Below, in pieces: positions 21,971 to 31,002 of a stretch of 41,736 bases of DNA. The position numbers were made by a program, and so were the translations under genes. Position 1 is the first letter of the stretch. Every line of letters begins with the position of its first letter. Location of the stretch: IMG/VR virus record IMGVR_UViG_3300022937_002035, positions 1 through 41,736 of that record. One strand, given 5' to 3'. Under the pieces are notes generated by a model, which searched no databases, was not told the DNA's origin, and saw only the letters and a list, made by a program, of their open reading frames with translations. The DNA is from a virus.

Positions 21971-23659
21971 ATGAGAAAGAAACGAATTCTGTTCTGTAGC
22001 GAAGCTACTTTCCTGAACACTGGATACGCGACTTATACTCGTGAAATTTTGAATTACTTGCACTCTACTGGAAAGTATGAGCTTGCAGAACTGGCAGCTT
22101 ACGGTCAACGAAATGACCCAAGGGCAGCAAATATTCCTTGGAAGTTTTACGGTGTTCAGCCAAACACAGACTGCGAACCAAAAGCCAGTCAGGAAGAACT
22201 TCAGGCATTTGGGGCATCTGCTACAAATCAATTTGGAGAATGGATCTTTGAGCATGTTTGCTTGGATTTCTTGCCTGACATCGTATGCGATATTCGAGAC
22301 TTTTGGATGCTAGACTTTGCAGAGAGAAGTCCTTTTCGGCCCTATTTCGATTGGGTAATCATGCCAACGGTCGATGCTAGACCACAAGCACGACAGTGGA
22401 TTTCAACATATGCTGGTGCTGATGCTTGTCTGACATACTCTGATTGGGCCGGAACTGTACTTGCAGATCAGTCTGGTGGTAAGATCAAGTATCATGGATC
22501 TTCACCACCTTCTGCCCATCCAGCATATCACCCCATTGAGGACAAGAAAGCACACAAGCTATCTATGGGGATTGACCCAGAATATAAAATCATTGGAACT
22601 GTTATGCGTAATCAACGACGTAAACTGTATCCAGATTTGTTTGAAGCATTTAGGAAATTCTTAGATAAGTCGGAAAGCAAGAAGTATTATCTTTATTGTC
22701 ATACTTCTTATCCTGATCTTGGTTGGGATATTCCAGAGTTGATCTTGCAAAACAACCTGTCTTCACATGTCTTGTTTACCTATATCTGTCCTGAGACAAA
22801 AAAGCCATTCCCATCATTGTTTAAGGGTGCCGTGGCACAGTCTCCATATACTGGAAAATGGGGCTCTACTCTATCAAACGTAAAGAATGGTGCATCTTAC
22901 GAGGATCTTTCTCGAATCCAGAACCTCTTTGACCTTTACACTCAATATGCCAACTGTGAAGGTTTTGGACTGCCCTATGTAGAAGCTGCCGCCTGTGGTG
23001 TCCCAGTGTGCGGAACTGACTACTCTGCTATGGAGAGTGAGATTCGTAAACTGCAAGGTCATCCTATTAAACCGGCTGCACTTTATAAAGAATTAGAGAC
23101 TGGTTGTCTTCGTGCTGTTCCAGATAATGATGCAGCAGCGGAATATTTCCGTCACTTCTTTGAAGATAAAACTGATGAGGAACGTGCCGCAGAAGGTGAG
23201 CGGACAAGGAAGAACTTTGAAAAGCACTTTCAGTGGCACCTTAGTGGAAACAAGTGGGAGCGAATCTTTGACGCTACTCCTATTAGACCTATTGAGCAAA
23301 CTTGGGCTTCGCCTCCAAGGATTCTAGACCCCGCAGGTAAGATTCCAGATGACCAACTGGAGAATGTAAGTCCAACTATGCAGGCTCAGTACCTTATCCA
23401 AAATGTTCTGAGAGACCCATCAAGGTTAGGAACATTTTTTGAATCTAGAATGATTAGAGACTTAACTTACAAATCGTCTACGGGTTCAACTGGCGGTATG
23501 TATTTTAATGAATCTAGTCAGGCATTTGACGGTACAAATCAGAGACAAGGTTTTGATTTTCATGTTGCTTACAATTCTATGGTAGCACAAAGGCACAGAA
23601 TCAATAGCTGGGAACAAAAACGAATCGAGGTGTTGAAAAATAAAGGAGTTATTAAATGA
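21971..23659 (+). CDS. Glycosyltransferase, GT4/GT-B type, large
   Basis: 562 residues from ATG 21971. The N-terminal Rossmann part starts RILFCSEATFLNTGYATYTR. The C-terminal part has IIGTVMRNQRRKLYPDLFEA and the donor-binding GT4 motif CEGFGLPYVEAAACGVPV. A C-terminal extension of about 130 residues (after WERIFDATP) is unlike standard GT4 enzymes. It transfers a sugar from a nucleotide donor; acceptor unknown. It opens the glycan cassette and overlaps the epimerase gene by 4 nt. Confidence 0.85.
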   Translation: MRKKRILFCSEATFLNTGYATYTREILNYLHSTGKYELAELAAYGQRNDPRAANIPWKFYGVQPNTDCEPKASQEELQAFGASATNQFGEWIFEHVCLDFLPDIVCDIRDFWMLDFAERSPFRPYFDWVIMPTVDARPQARQWISTYAGADACLTYSDWAGTVLADQSGGKIKYHGSSPPSAHPAYHPIEDKKAHKLSMGIDPEYKIIGTVMRNQRRKLYPDLFEAFRKFLDKSESKKYYLYCHTSYPDLGWDIPELILQNNLSSHVLFTYICPETKKPFPSLFKGAVAQSPYTGKWGSTLSNVKNGASYEDLSRIQNLFDLYTQYANCEGFGLPYVEAAACGVPVCGTDYSAMESEIRKLQGHPIKPAALYKELETGCLRAVPDNDAAAEYFRHFFEDKTDEERAAEGERTRKNFEKHFQWHLSGNKWERIFDATPIRPIEQTWASPPRILDPAGKIPDDQLENVSPTMQAQYLIQNVLRDPSRLGTFFESRMIRDLTYKSSTGSTGGMYFNESSQAFDGTNQRQGFDFHVAYNSMVAQRHRINSWEQKRIEVLKNKGVIK

Positions 23660-24669
23660 GAACAGTCGTAGTGACAGGATGTGCGGGATTACTGGGTTCG
23701 CACTTTAGCCGACATCTTTTAAGTAAAGGTTATAAGGTTATTGGAATTGATGACCTTAGCGGTGGATACTCAGACTATTTACCACAAGCACCTCCAGAGC
23801 AATTTGAATTCTGGCCCATTGATCTTTCTGATAAGGTCATGACAAAGACACTCTCTCATATCTTTTCAACCAATAAACCAGTGGCCTGCTTTCATTTTGC
23901 CGCATACGCAGCAGAGGGATTGTCGCCCTTTATTAGACATTATAATTATACAAATAACATTTTATCAAGTGTTAATATTATTAATCAATGTATCGAGCAT
24001 GATACGAAGATGATCTTTACATCTTCTATGGCTGTATACGGAAATCAATTTCCTCCATTCACAGAAAGAATGGGTCCAGCACCAATCGACCCCTACGGCG
24101 TTGCAAAGTATGCTACTGAACTGGACATTAAAATTGCCCACGAGCAACACGGTCTACAGTACACTATTATTCGCCCACATAATATTGTTGGCATTTATCA
24201 GAATATATGGGACAAGTACCGCAACGTTGCAGGCATTTTTATTCGTCGCGTCCTCGCTGGCGAACCGATGTTGATTTATGGCGATGGATACCAAACTCGT
24301 GCGTTCTCAGACGTTAAGTATTACATGAAGCCGTTTGAAACCCTGATTGACAGATGTAATGGTTACACATTTAATCTTGGTGCAGACAAGGCGTACACCA
24401 TCAACGAGCTTGCAGACACAGTTCAGCGTATAGCTTGGAGGCATGGGTTTGAAGCAGAGAAGCAACATGTAGAGGGTCGTCACGAAGCTAAACATGCACA
24501 CTGCGACCATACGTTGGCAAAAGATCCTAGAAACCTTAATTTTCACGATGGTACAAATCTTGAGAAATTGATTGACGAAATGTTCCACTGGGCCATGCGT
24601 CAACCAGAACGAGAGCAAAAGAGAATGGAATACGAAGTCGAGAAGGGAATTTATGACTACTGGAAATGA
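23656..24669 (+). CDS. NAD-dependent sugar-nucleotide epimerase/dehydratase (GalE-like)
   Basis: 337 residues of the extended SDR family. The NAD loop is VTGCAGLLGSH (7-17), the catalytic Ser/Tyr/Lys region is FTSSMAVYGNQ and DPYGVAKYATEL, and RPHNIVGIYQNIWDK plus RAFSDVKYYMKPF are typical of UDP-hexose 4-epimerases. It probably interconverts a nucleotide sugar for the neighbouring glycosyltransferases. The precise substrate is unknown. Overlaps the next gene by 17 nt. Confidence 0.85.
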   Translation: MRTVVVTGCAGLLGSHFSRHLLSKGYKVIGIDDLSGGYSDYLPQAPPEQFEFWPIDLSDKVMTKTLSHIFSTNKPVACFHFAAYAAEGLSPFIRHYNYTNNILSSVNIINQCIEHDTKMIFTSSMAVYGNQFPPFTERMGPAPIDPYGVAKYATELDIKIAHEQHGLQYTIIRPHNIVGIYQNIWDKYRNVAGIFIRRVLAGEPMLIYGDGYQTRAFSDVKYYMKPFETLIDRCNGYTFNLGADKAYTINELADTVQRIAWRHGFEAEKQHVEGRHEAKHAHCDHTLAKDPRNLNFHDGTNLEKLIDEMFHWAMRQPEREQKRMEYEVEKGIYDYWK

Positions 24670-25297
24670 TTTTGGATTTATTCTACTTCCGGGTCCACAC
24701 CTAGCAGAAGTAGATTTGTCCACAATTAAAGATTCGACCGTAATATTTATTTCAAGAGCTATCAAGGCTTTTGATCAGGTTTGCCCTAGTAATCACAAGT
24801 ATTTTGCCTGTGGTGACTTGCATACGGTAAACCAAATCCTTCCCGATGTTCGTAAAGTAGATAAGGATAAAGTATACCTTGCATCTTGTACGCCAGAGAA
24901 AGAATTTGATGGACACTATGTCTGGAGTATGAATATGGAAAATAAGCTAAAAGATTCGAGTCAATTATCTCTCAATATGTTAGATAATGATCCGATCCCT
25001 TGGGGATATGGATCTGTGAACGACATGGGTTTTCCACTGGCTCTCAAACTGGGACTCAGGACTATATTTTTAGTTGGTGCTAATCATGATACAGGAGGTC
25101 AGTTCTTTGACCCTAATTTTAGAACAAGGTCTGGACCTGACGCTCAGAATATCATAGACAGAATAGGTAATTCATTTCATATTTACAAAGATTTCTTTGA
25201 TCAGCAAGGAATCAAGGTTTACAACACTTGTACTTACAGTAAAGAAACAGCTTTTGAAAAGGTGAGCTTTGAAGAACTTAGCAATTATACCGGTTAG
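24653..25297 (+). CDS. DUF115/sialyltransferase-like protein
   Basis: 214 residues from ATG 24653, which overlaps the epimerase end; the longer ORF from 24572 is unlikely. The N-terminus GFILLPGPHLAEVDLSTIKD, the strand STVIFISRAIKAF, KYFACGDLHTVNQ, and GFPLALKLGLRTIFLVGANH follow the plan of the DUF115/MAF and GT42-type proteins that glycosylate flagella or lipooligosaccharide with sialic-like acids. The next gene is a CMP-acid synthetase, which supports this. It lacks close match to a named family. Confidence 0.55.
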   Translation: MTTGNDFGFILLPGPHLAEVDLSTIKDSTVIFISRAIKAFDQVCPSNHKYFACGDLHTVNQILPDVRKVDKDKVYLASCTPEKEFDGHYVWSMNMENKLKDSSQLSLNMLDNDPIPWGYGSVNDMGFPLALKLGLRTIFLVGANHDTGGQFFDPNFRTRSGPDAQNIIDRIGNSFHIYKDFFDQQGIKVYNTCTYSKETAFEKVSFEELSNYTG

Positions 25298-25955
25298 AAA
25301 AGGTAGTGTTAGAGTAAAAAACAAAGGCGTAAGACCCTTTGCTGGATCTAGCTTGTTGGAGGTAAAGATAAACCAACTGCTAGATTGTGACCTTGTTGAC
25401 GAAGTGATGGTTGGAACAAATGACCCAGTAGCAAAAGAGATAGCTAAAAAGTACCCAGTAATTATTGCAGACAGAGATGAAATAGTTTGTGATGAGAAAC
25501 GGTCTACAGCAAATGACATGATATTTGACTTGGCTAGTAGGGCACACTCATCGGTTACAAATATTGTATGGGCACACTGTACAAATCCACTTATTGATGC
25601 AAAAATTTATGATGAAGCAATCGACATTTTTATCAAAGGGCCGTTCGATTCGTTGGTGTCCGTAACCGAACTACGCAGTCATGTTTGGCGAAAATACGGG
25701 TTATTTTATGAACCTCTTAACTTTAACCCATACGGTGATCGTCATCCATTAGCTTCAGAGCTTGAACCATACTGGTATCAGAACGGTGGTATTTTCATTC
25801 AACCCAGAGAACAAATGGTGGATAATAGATATTTCTATGGGGATATGCCATACGTATTTTTAATCGACGAATACGACGCAATCGACGTAGACACACCAAA
25901 AGATTTTAAAATAGCTGAACTTTTATATGAAGAAAAATATGGAAACGCAAGATAA
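25269..25955 (+). CDS. CMP-N-acylneuraminate cytidylyltransferase (NeuA-like)
   Basis: 228 residues. The start is TTG 25269, because the product begins at the conserved edge, MKNLAIIPVRKGSVRVKNKG (NeuA: IPARGGSKRI-type loop). TNDPVAKEIAKKYPV, ADRDE, CTNPLIDAKIYDEAID and NGGIFIQPRE follow family positions. The enzyme activates a nonulosonic acid with CTP. The loop reads RKGSVRV rather than the common ARGGSKRI, so the sugar may differ. No NeuB or NeuC is in the window. Overlaps its upstream neighbour by 29 nt. Confidence 0.82.
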   Translation: MKNLAIIPVRKGSVRVKNKGVRPFAGSSLLEVKINQLLDCDLVDEVMVGTNDPVAKEIAKKYPVIIADRDEIVCDEKRSTANDMIFDLASRAHSSVTNIVWAHCTNPLIDAKIYDEAIDIFIKGPFDSLVSVTELRSHVWRKYGLFYEPLNFNPYGDRHPLASELEPYWYQNGGIFIQPREQMVDNRYFYGDMPYVFLIDEYDAIDVDTPKDFKIAELLYEEKYGNAR

Positions 25956-26307
25956 AACTTGGGGCAAAAACACGGTAATCCACAATAGTGAGTATTCTAT
26001 TGTTTGTTTTGCAGAAATAGATCCGGGAGGATTTTGTTCAGTTCACATTCATGAGAACAGGCATAATTGGTTTCAGGTGGCAGAAGGCTCTGTTACCATC
26101 TATATGTGGGGTCATACCGATCAAGATGCAGAAGCTACACCACTAGAATATGAACTAACACCAGATAGTGATCCGTACTGTATTGAGGCCAGAATACCAC
26201 ATCAATTTTACAGTGAAAAAGGATGCAAACTGGTTGAAGTTTACACGCCTGCTTCTGATAACCCTATTAATTTCGACGACATAATTAGATTGAGGTTAAC
26301 TTTATGA
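25927..26307 (+). CDS. Cupin-fold protein, mannose-6-phosphate isomerase type
   Basis: 126 residues with a cupin barrel. Motif 1 is GGFCSVHIHENRHNWFQVAEG, motif 2 RIPHQFYSEKGCKLVEVYTP. The layout resembles the cupin domain of phosphomannose isomerase and sugar-nucleotide isomerases, in keeping with the cassette. The start may be ATG 25927 or ATG 25939; neither has a strong SD. Overlaps the NeuA-like gene by 29 nt and the small ORF by 4 nt. Confidence 0.75.
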   Translation: MKKNMETQDKTWGKNTVIHNSEYSIVCFAEIDPGGFCSVHIHENRHNWFQVAEGSVTIYMWGHTDQDAEATPLEYELTPDSDPYCIEARIPHQFYSEKGCKLVEVYTPASDNPINFDDIIRLRLTL

Positions 26308-26402
26308 GTGTAGACGAATTTTTAGAAGAGAACAAGAACTGGTCTGTTTACCAGTGGCATACAAATAATAATGGTTTGGGAGTCCTAAAAAGAAATGACT
26401 AA
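26304..26402 (+). CDS. Tiny conserved-looking ORF (32 aa)
   Basis: MSVDEFLEENKNWSVYQWHT followed by a short basic end. ATGA overlap with the cupin stop and an 8-nt overlap with the next gene give it the same coupling geometry as its neighbours. It has no signal or membrane segment, and the function is unknown. Too short for routine gene calling; it may be a leader for the next gene. Confidence 0.5.
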   Translation: MSVDEFLEENKNWSVYQWHTNNNGLGVLKRND

Positions 26403-27156
26403 GTTGCAATTACCAGATGTAACAGTTTTTAGCTTTTGTTGGGGAACAGAGCATGTAGAGAAATCTCTCAGAGCCATGCTGATTGCGATGGATCAGGTAG
26501 ACTTCAAACGCAGCGTTCTTATTACAGATAGTAGTAAAACAGATTTGTCGTTATTCGGTCAAGTCATTGATAGACACAAGATCGAAGTATGTGATATGAG
26601 TGTCGATCTCAATGACAACATGTCGAATGATGATAAGAATCGAGTAGGTTTTAATCAATCTTTTATTCAACAGACAAATAAGTACATTTTTGACGATTTC
26701 TGTTTGAATGTTCAGCATGATTCGACTATAATAGATATAGAGAAGTGGGACAACCGCTTTATGGACTATGACTATATCGGTGCTCCTTGGCCGATGCACA
26801 TCATTCAAGCGAGCGATATGGTTGCTGGACGCATAGAAGAAATCCCGAACGTTGTTGGCAACGGAGGGTTTTCTTTGAGAACACGAGCATTTGTAGAGGA
26901 ATCAGCAAAACTAGGATGGGAACACAAAAACGAAGACCTCAATATTTGTGTTTTCAATTATGACACTATGACCTCCGCAGGAATTAAGTTTGCACCACCA
27001 GAACTAGCAGCACAATTTTCTAAAGAACACCCAACACCATATGGTGGATTCAATAGAGACTTACTGTTTACTTACAATTCATTTGGTTTCCACGGTGAGT
27101 TTAATTCGGCGGGTATGGAATTCATTCAAGACTACGATTTAAAAGGAATGGTATGA
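26395..27156 (+). CDS. DUF5672-like glycosyltransferase
   Basis: 253 residues. The pattern DFCLNVQHDSTIIDIEKWD, then DYIGAPWP, VGNGGFSLRTRAFV, IKFAPPELAAQFSKE and SFGFHGEF, matches the DUF5672 family, found with capsule and glycan genes and regarded as GT-A-like. VQHDS would be its DxD-type metal site. Substrate unknown. Contains the promoter at 26704-26732 within its coding sequence. Overlaps the following methyltransferase by 4 nt. Confidence 0.8.
   Translation: MTKLQLPDVTVFSFCWGTEHVEKSLRAMLIAMDQVDFKRSVLITDSSKTDLSLFGQVIDRHKIEVCDMSVDLNDNMSNDDKNRVGFNQSFIQQTNKYIFDDFCLNVQHDSTIIDIEKWDNRFMDYDYIGAPWPMHIIQASDMVAGRIEEIPNVVGNGGFSLRTRAFVEESAKLGWEHKNEDLNICVFNYDTMTSAGIKFAPPELAAQFSKEHPTPYGGFNRDLLFTYNSFGFHGEFNSAGMEFIQDYDLKGMV
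26704..26732 (+). promoter_or_regulatory. Sigma-70-like promoter, family member 5 (internal)
   Basis: TTGAAT (26704-26709), 17-bp spacer, TATAAT (26727-26732), in CGACTATAATAG, which shares ACTATAATA with the dnaE and ssb promoters. It lies inside the DUF5672-like gene and would start transcripts for the methyltransferase at 27153 and the glycosyltransferases after it. Confidence 0.5.
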
Positions 27157-27782
27157 AAGTTTTAGATACGAGAGATGACTATCTAGACTACATCAAAACA
27201 CTGCTTCCAAAAAACCCGAAAGTTCTGGAGATTGGTGTAGAGCATGGGCATTTTTCAGAGAAGATTATGAAAGTTCTGGAACCATCAGAGCTTCACTTAT
27301 TAGACCCTTGGGAGTGGAATCCCGATAATGGGCTGGTATATCAAGAAGGTCACATGAGAAATGTACCTACTGCTCACAGTAATGTGAACATGCAGATTGT
27401 ACTGGAGAGAAAGTACGAAAAAGAAATCGCAGAAGGAAGAGTTCATATCCACAGAGGATACTCTCACGAACTAGTCGATGAATTTGAAACAGCATACTTT
27501 GACTTTATTTATTTAGATGGCTGTCATTTGTACGAGTCTGTAAAGAAAGACATCGAGTGCTATGTGCGTAAGGTACAACCCGAAGGCGTTTTGGGTGGGC
27601 ACGATTACATTAGTCAGGAAACGTTCTTTGTTCAAGAGGGCGTTACTTATACCAATCAACTTGGATACGGAATTAAACAGGCCGTAGACGAATATTTAGA
27701 GGCCACTCCGGTAGTTGAGATGTGTGCCCTAGTTAGTAGTGATATGCCATTTCCTGATTGGGCAATTAGGAGGAGAAAATAA
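27153..27782 (+). CDS. SAM-dependent methyltransferase (Methyltransf_24-like)
   Basis: 209 residues. Motif I KVLEIGVEHGHFSEKIMKVL, acidic residue after strand 2 (LHLLDPWEW), then DFIYLDGCHLYESVKKDIE and VLGGHDY. Related in plan to the protein at 14152. Probably methylates a sugar or glycan end. GGAG precedes the next gene at its stop; both ends overlap neighbours by 1-4 nt. Confidence 0.8.
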   Translation: MKVLDTRDDYLDYIKTLLPKNPKVLEIGVEHGHFSEKIMKVLEPSELHLLDPWEWNPDNGLVYQEGHMRNVPTAHSNVNMQIVLERKYEKEIAEGRVHIHRGYSHELVDEFETAYFDFIYLDGCHLYESVKKDIECYVRKVQPEGVLGGHDYISQETFFVQEGVTYTNQLGYGIKQAVDEYLEATPVVEMCALVSSDMPFPDWAIRRRK

Positions 27783-28882
27783 TGAAAGTTTTATACATTG
27801 GGTATTACAAAGAACATAGCGACTGGGGTAGAACTGCTAGGAACAATATTCTAGCCCTAGATTCTGCTGGTGTAGATGTAGCATGTCGGTCAGTTGTATT
27901 TGGCGTCGATCATACTCCAGAGGAAATGAGAAGATTTGAAGAAAAAGACATTGAAGATTGCGATGTATGTATACAGCACGTATTCCCAGACCATATGCTT
28001 CCATCGTCTAAATTTAAGAAAAACATCGCTATTTTAGCAAATGAATTTGTTGAAGCTAAACACTCTACTATTATAGAAAAGCTAGATCGTTTCGATCAGG
28101 TTTGGGTTCCAAGTCCGTGGGCTGAAATTGCTTTTAAAAATACGCCTATCGAAGATAAGATCAAGCGAGTCCCATACGCATTTAATAAAGATAACTACAA
28201 AGCCACTACTAGTCCAGTAAATGGGGGAATTGAAACAAGAGATAAGTTCAAATTCTATACTATTATCAATAATGAGGGCGATGGAGTAGAAAGAGTATTG
28301 CGATGTTTCCATTCTGAGTTTGATGACACAGATAACGTTGTACTCTTGTTAGGTGTGGATGAATCGTGTAACAAGCAACTTATCGACCAGAAGATTGAAA
28401 AGGTAAAAACAGACTTAGGACTCAAGCCACAAGCATCCGATTACAGGAAAGACGTATTCGTTCCAAGATTAAGCGGGTCTCATGAGCCACTTCATGTTTT
28501 TGCAGATTGTTATGTTAGCTGTGGAACTCAAAGAACTTTGAACCTAGAAGAGTTTGATGCCTTCGCCTTTGGCAACACACCAATTATACCAAATGTAACA
28601 GACGCAGAGGCATACTTTGATGACCATGAATGTGTTGTATCATCTATCTATCAAACAAATACAAACCGATCAAAAATGTGGCCGGATTTGAACAATGGTA
28701 AGGACTACATTATCATACCTTGTGAAAAAGAAATGAAAGAGACGATGAGAAAATTGTACAGTGCTTGGTCAGAAAACCCAGTAATTTATAGTGTAAATAG
28801 AAAAAGAGAAGCATTTGAACGATTGGAAGTAATGTCGCTAGAAAGTGTAGGAAATTATATGAAGGAGAATCTAAATGCTTAA
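27782..28882 (+). CDS. Glycosyltransferase, GT-B (GT4-like)
   Basis: 366 residues. The Rossmann start is VLYIGYYKEHSDWGRTARNN. Later, FDQVWVPSPWAEIAFKN with the spacing of GT4 enzymes is followed by VPYAFNKDNYK, FYTIINNEGDG, ADCYVSCGTQRTLNLEEFDAF and AFGNTPIIPNVTDAEAYF. It is more divergent than the copy at 28875, without a clean EGFG motif. Likely acts in sequence with its neighbour. Overlaps the next gene by 8 nt. Confidence 0.75.
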   Translation: MKVLYIGYYKEHSDWGRTARNNILALDSAGVDVACRSVVFGVDHTPEEMRRFEEKDIEDCDVCIQHVFPDHMLPSSKFKKNIAILANEFVEAKHSTIIEKLDRFDQVWVPSPWAEIAFKNTPIEDKIKRVPYAFNKDNYKATTSPVNGGIETRDKFKFYTIINNEGDGVERVLRCFHSEFDDTDNVVLLLGVDESCNKQLIDQKIEKVKTDLGLKPQASDYRKDVFVPRLSGSHEPLHVFADCYVSCGTQRTLNLEEFDAFAFGNTPIIPNVTDAEAYFDDHECVVSSIYQTNTNRSKMWPDLNNGKDYIIIPCEKEMKETMRKLYSAWSENPVIYSVNRKREAFERLEVMSLESVGNYMKENLNA

Positions 28883-29855
28883 AGTTCACTCTTTGATTCA
28901 AAAAGTGCAAAGGCCAAAAGACAAGCCTTATAACATCTTAACATTCAATACTCATGAGCGTTACCAGACTCAAGTCGCAAAGACTGGTCATAATTTTTAC
29001 GCATTTAATTTTGATGGCGGGAAAGATTGGTTTACTGAACATGCACCAATGCCAAGTAATTACTATCAACTTCCCAAAAATTCTGTTTTTCCGGGTGTAA
29101 CCTTTGACTTTATTTTTGTCAATAGTAAATTCGGACAATATCAAATTGCTTCACAAATTAACTCTTCTTTACAGTTGCCAGTATTGTGCTTGGAGCATAC
29201 GTTGCCACATCTTAACTGGCCTGCGGAGCATCTTCGGCAATTTCAGCAAATGCGTGGTGATATCAATGTATTTATCACGGAATATTCTAAAAGTAAATGG
29301 GGTATTCCCGGTGAAGTGATTTACCACTCTATTGATGCAGAGTTATTTAAACCGTCTGACGTTGAACGTAAACCTCAAGTCCTAACCGTTGCTCACGACT
29401 TTATCAATCGTGACTATGCTTTAAATTTTAATGGTTGGAATAGGATTACAGATGGAATGAATAGAGTTGTAGTTGGAGAGACAGAAGGATTATCCAAAGC
29501 AGCAGCATCGGTGGATGAGTTGGTGAAACAGTATCAAGAGTCTTTGGTTTATATTAATCCAAGCACTCTCAGTCCTGTGCCTACGTCCATGTTAGAGGCC
29601 ATGTCATGCGGCTGTGCGGTCGTTTCTACAAATACGTGTGATATTCCAAATATTATTAAACACGGCGAGAACGGCTTCCTGAGCAACGATGAGGGCGAAT
29701 TGAGAGGCTATATCGAAAAACTATTAGCTGATCCAGAACTAGCAAAGAAAATGGGCGAATCTGCCAGACAAACTATTCTAGAAAAGTTCTCAGAAGATAG
29801 GTTTATTAATGAGTGGAACACTATTTTTGACAAAACATATGGAGTAATTAGATGA
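28875..29855 (+). CDS. Glycosyltransferase, GT4 family
   Basis: 326 residues with the clearest GT4 C-terminal domain in the cassette: VYINPSTLSPVPTSMLEAMS, CGCAVVSTNTCDIPNIIKHG and ENGFLSNDEGELRGYIEKLL. The N-terminus starts with KDKPYNILTFNTHERYQTQV. The EX7E position is altered (SPVPTSMLEAM in place of EGFGLPxLEAM), yet the donor pocket pattern is retained. Acceptor unknown. Confidence 0.85.
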   Translation: MLKVHSLIQKVQRPKDKPYNILTFNTHERYQTQVAKTGHNFYAFNFDGGKDWFTEHAPMPSNYYQLPKNSVFPGVTFDFIFVNSKFGQYQIASQINSSLQLPVLCLEHTLPHLNWPAEHLRQFQQMRGDINVFITEYSKSKWGIPGEVIYHSIDAELFKPSDVERKPQVLTVAHDFINRDYALNFNGWNRITDGMNRVVVGETEGLSKAAASVDELVKQYQESLVYINPSTLSPVPTSMLEAMSCGCAVVSTNTCDIPNIIKHGENGFLSNDEGELRGYIEKLLADPELAKKMGESARQTILEKFSEDRFINEWNTIFDKTYGVIR

Positions 29856-30271
29856 AACTACAAATTATCAGACCAGAGCAAGACTCGATTGGTGGCTACG
29901 AGGTAGTAAAGATTACACAGCCTAACTCGCTTGAGTTGTCCCATGTTGTAGACAACTCTTGTGAATCTATTCTAGCAGCAGATTTAATGGATTCTTTCAG
30001 TTCTAATTCTGTGCAGCAGGTCTGTCAGGCGTTAGTATCCAAACTTAGGCTTGGCGGTGAAGTTTCTGTTGGTGGAACAGACGTTAGATTTTTCTCTAAA
30101 TTTCTGGTGAACGGTCTTCTTGATGTAGAGAGTGCGTGTCAAATTATTACCGCTGCATATTCCATGTCTACTTCTGATATGGTTGTAGAGGCACTGAAAA
30201 GTCTAGGGTTAGAAATTCTCACTGTGCATATGGATGGACTACACTATGAAGTCAAAGCAGTGAGGAAATAA
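29852..30271 (+). CDS. Degenerate methyltransferase-fold protein (139 aa)
   Basis: The second half of a class I methyltransferase can be recognised: SCESILAADLMDSF (motif II/III region, like 'DVLEHF') and LVSKLRLGGEVSVGG (LkpGG). The GxGxG SAM motif I is missing at the N-terminus, and the protein is short. It may be a remnant or a non-catalytic partner. ATGA overlap with the upstream gene and 1-nt overlap with the next. Confidence 0.55.
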   Translation: MKLQIIRPEQDSIGGYEVVKITQPNSLELSHVVDNSCESILAADLMDSFSSNSVQQVCQALVSKLRLGGEVSVGGTDVRFFSKFLVNGLLDVESACQIITAAYSMSTSDMVVEALKSLGLEILTVHMDGLHYEVKAVRK

Positions 30272-31002
30272 TGGATTGTAGCAAATGCGTATTTAACATC
30301 ATGGACGATGGACCTCCCATGAGCGGTGGTCCCTTCGGTGGTGGTCAGGTTGGATGTAAAGTAGGTAGATTACAAAAGTTTATTGACAAAGGTAAAGCAA
30401 AAAGAAGAGGGATTGTATCGACTTCGTATGAATTGACCCAGTTTTGCAATATGTATAGGGAAGAAGAATGTGATGCAGATAAGCAAAGATACAATGTAAT
30501 GCCTCTGTTTGGAATCGTTGTGTCTATTACGCCTGAAGATACACTTGAGGAACTCACTGAATTCTGTAGACATCTTGACTCCCTCGAATATCCAAAAGAG
30601 AAGTTGAAGATCGTGCTGTCAGTACCCTCTGGTCTAAAGTATGCAGAAGGCGTACTGCATCTCTTTAATATGTTGAAGGTGAATTTTATCGCAGCAGAAT
30701 TGGTGCTTCACTTGCATAACGAAGGTAATGTAAAAGACAATGAAACGTTTAAAAAATTGTTAGAAGCTACCTATTTTGTTAAGGTGGGTGTGAAAGACAG
30801 GTTTAACCTAGACGTTTTTCAGGTAATAGACGATCTACTTAATGACGAACTGAAACAATTGTGTTTTGTAGAAAATAATTCAATATGCATTGTGTTAAGG
30901 AGCGTTATTCAGCAAATATATTACAATTATGAGAGCTATGAAAAAGCTGTGGAGGGCTTGAAAACAATCTCTATGGAGCAGAATAAATATGAAAAAATCT
31001 AA
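30271..31002 (+). CDS. GT2-like protein with N-terminal Cys motif
   Basis: 243 residues. The N-terminal MDCSKCVFNIMDDGPPMSGG, then C29 and later Cys residues resemble a metal-binding head, as in the protein at 14702. From about residue 76 it reads MPLFGIVVSITPEDTLEELT and EKLKIVLSVPSG, like the first strand-helix of GT-A (GT2) enzymes, but no DxD is clear. Probably a divergent glycosyltransferase. Overlaps the next gene by 14 nt. Confidence 0.5.
   Translation: MDCSKCVFNIMDDGPPMSGGPFGGGQVGCKVGRLQKFIDKGKAKRRGIVSTSYELTQFCNMYREEECDADKQRYNVMPLFGIVVSITPEDTLEELTEFCRHLDSLEYPKEKLKIVLSVPSGLKYAEGVLHLFNMLKVNFIAAELVLHLHNEGNVKDNETFKKLLEATYFVKVGVKDRFNLDVFQVIDDLLNDELKQLCFVENNSICIVLRSVIQQIYYNYESYEKAVEGLKTISMEQNKYEKI

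Noticed and set aside
24307-24765. 152-codon - strand ORF opposite the epimerase
   Set aside because: Shadow of a strongly conserved SDR gene; no start signal and no plausible protein features.
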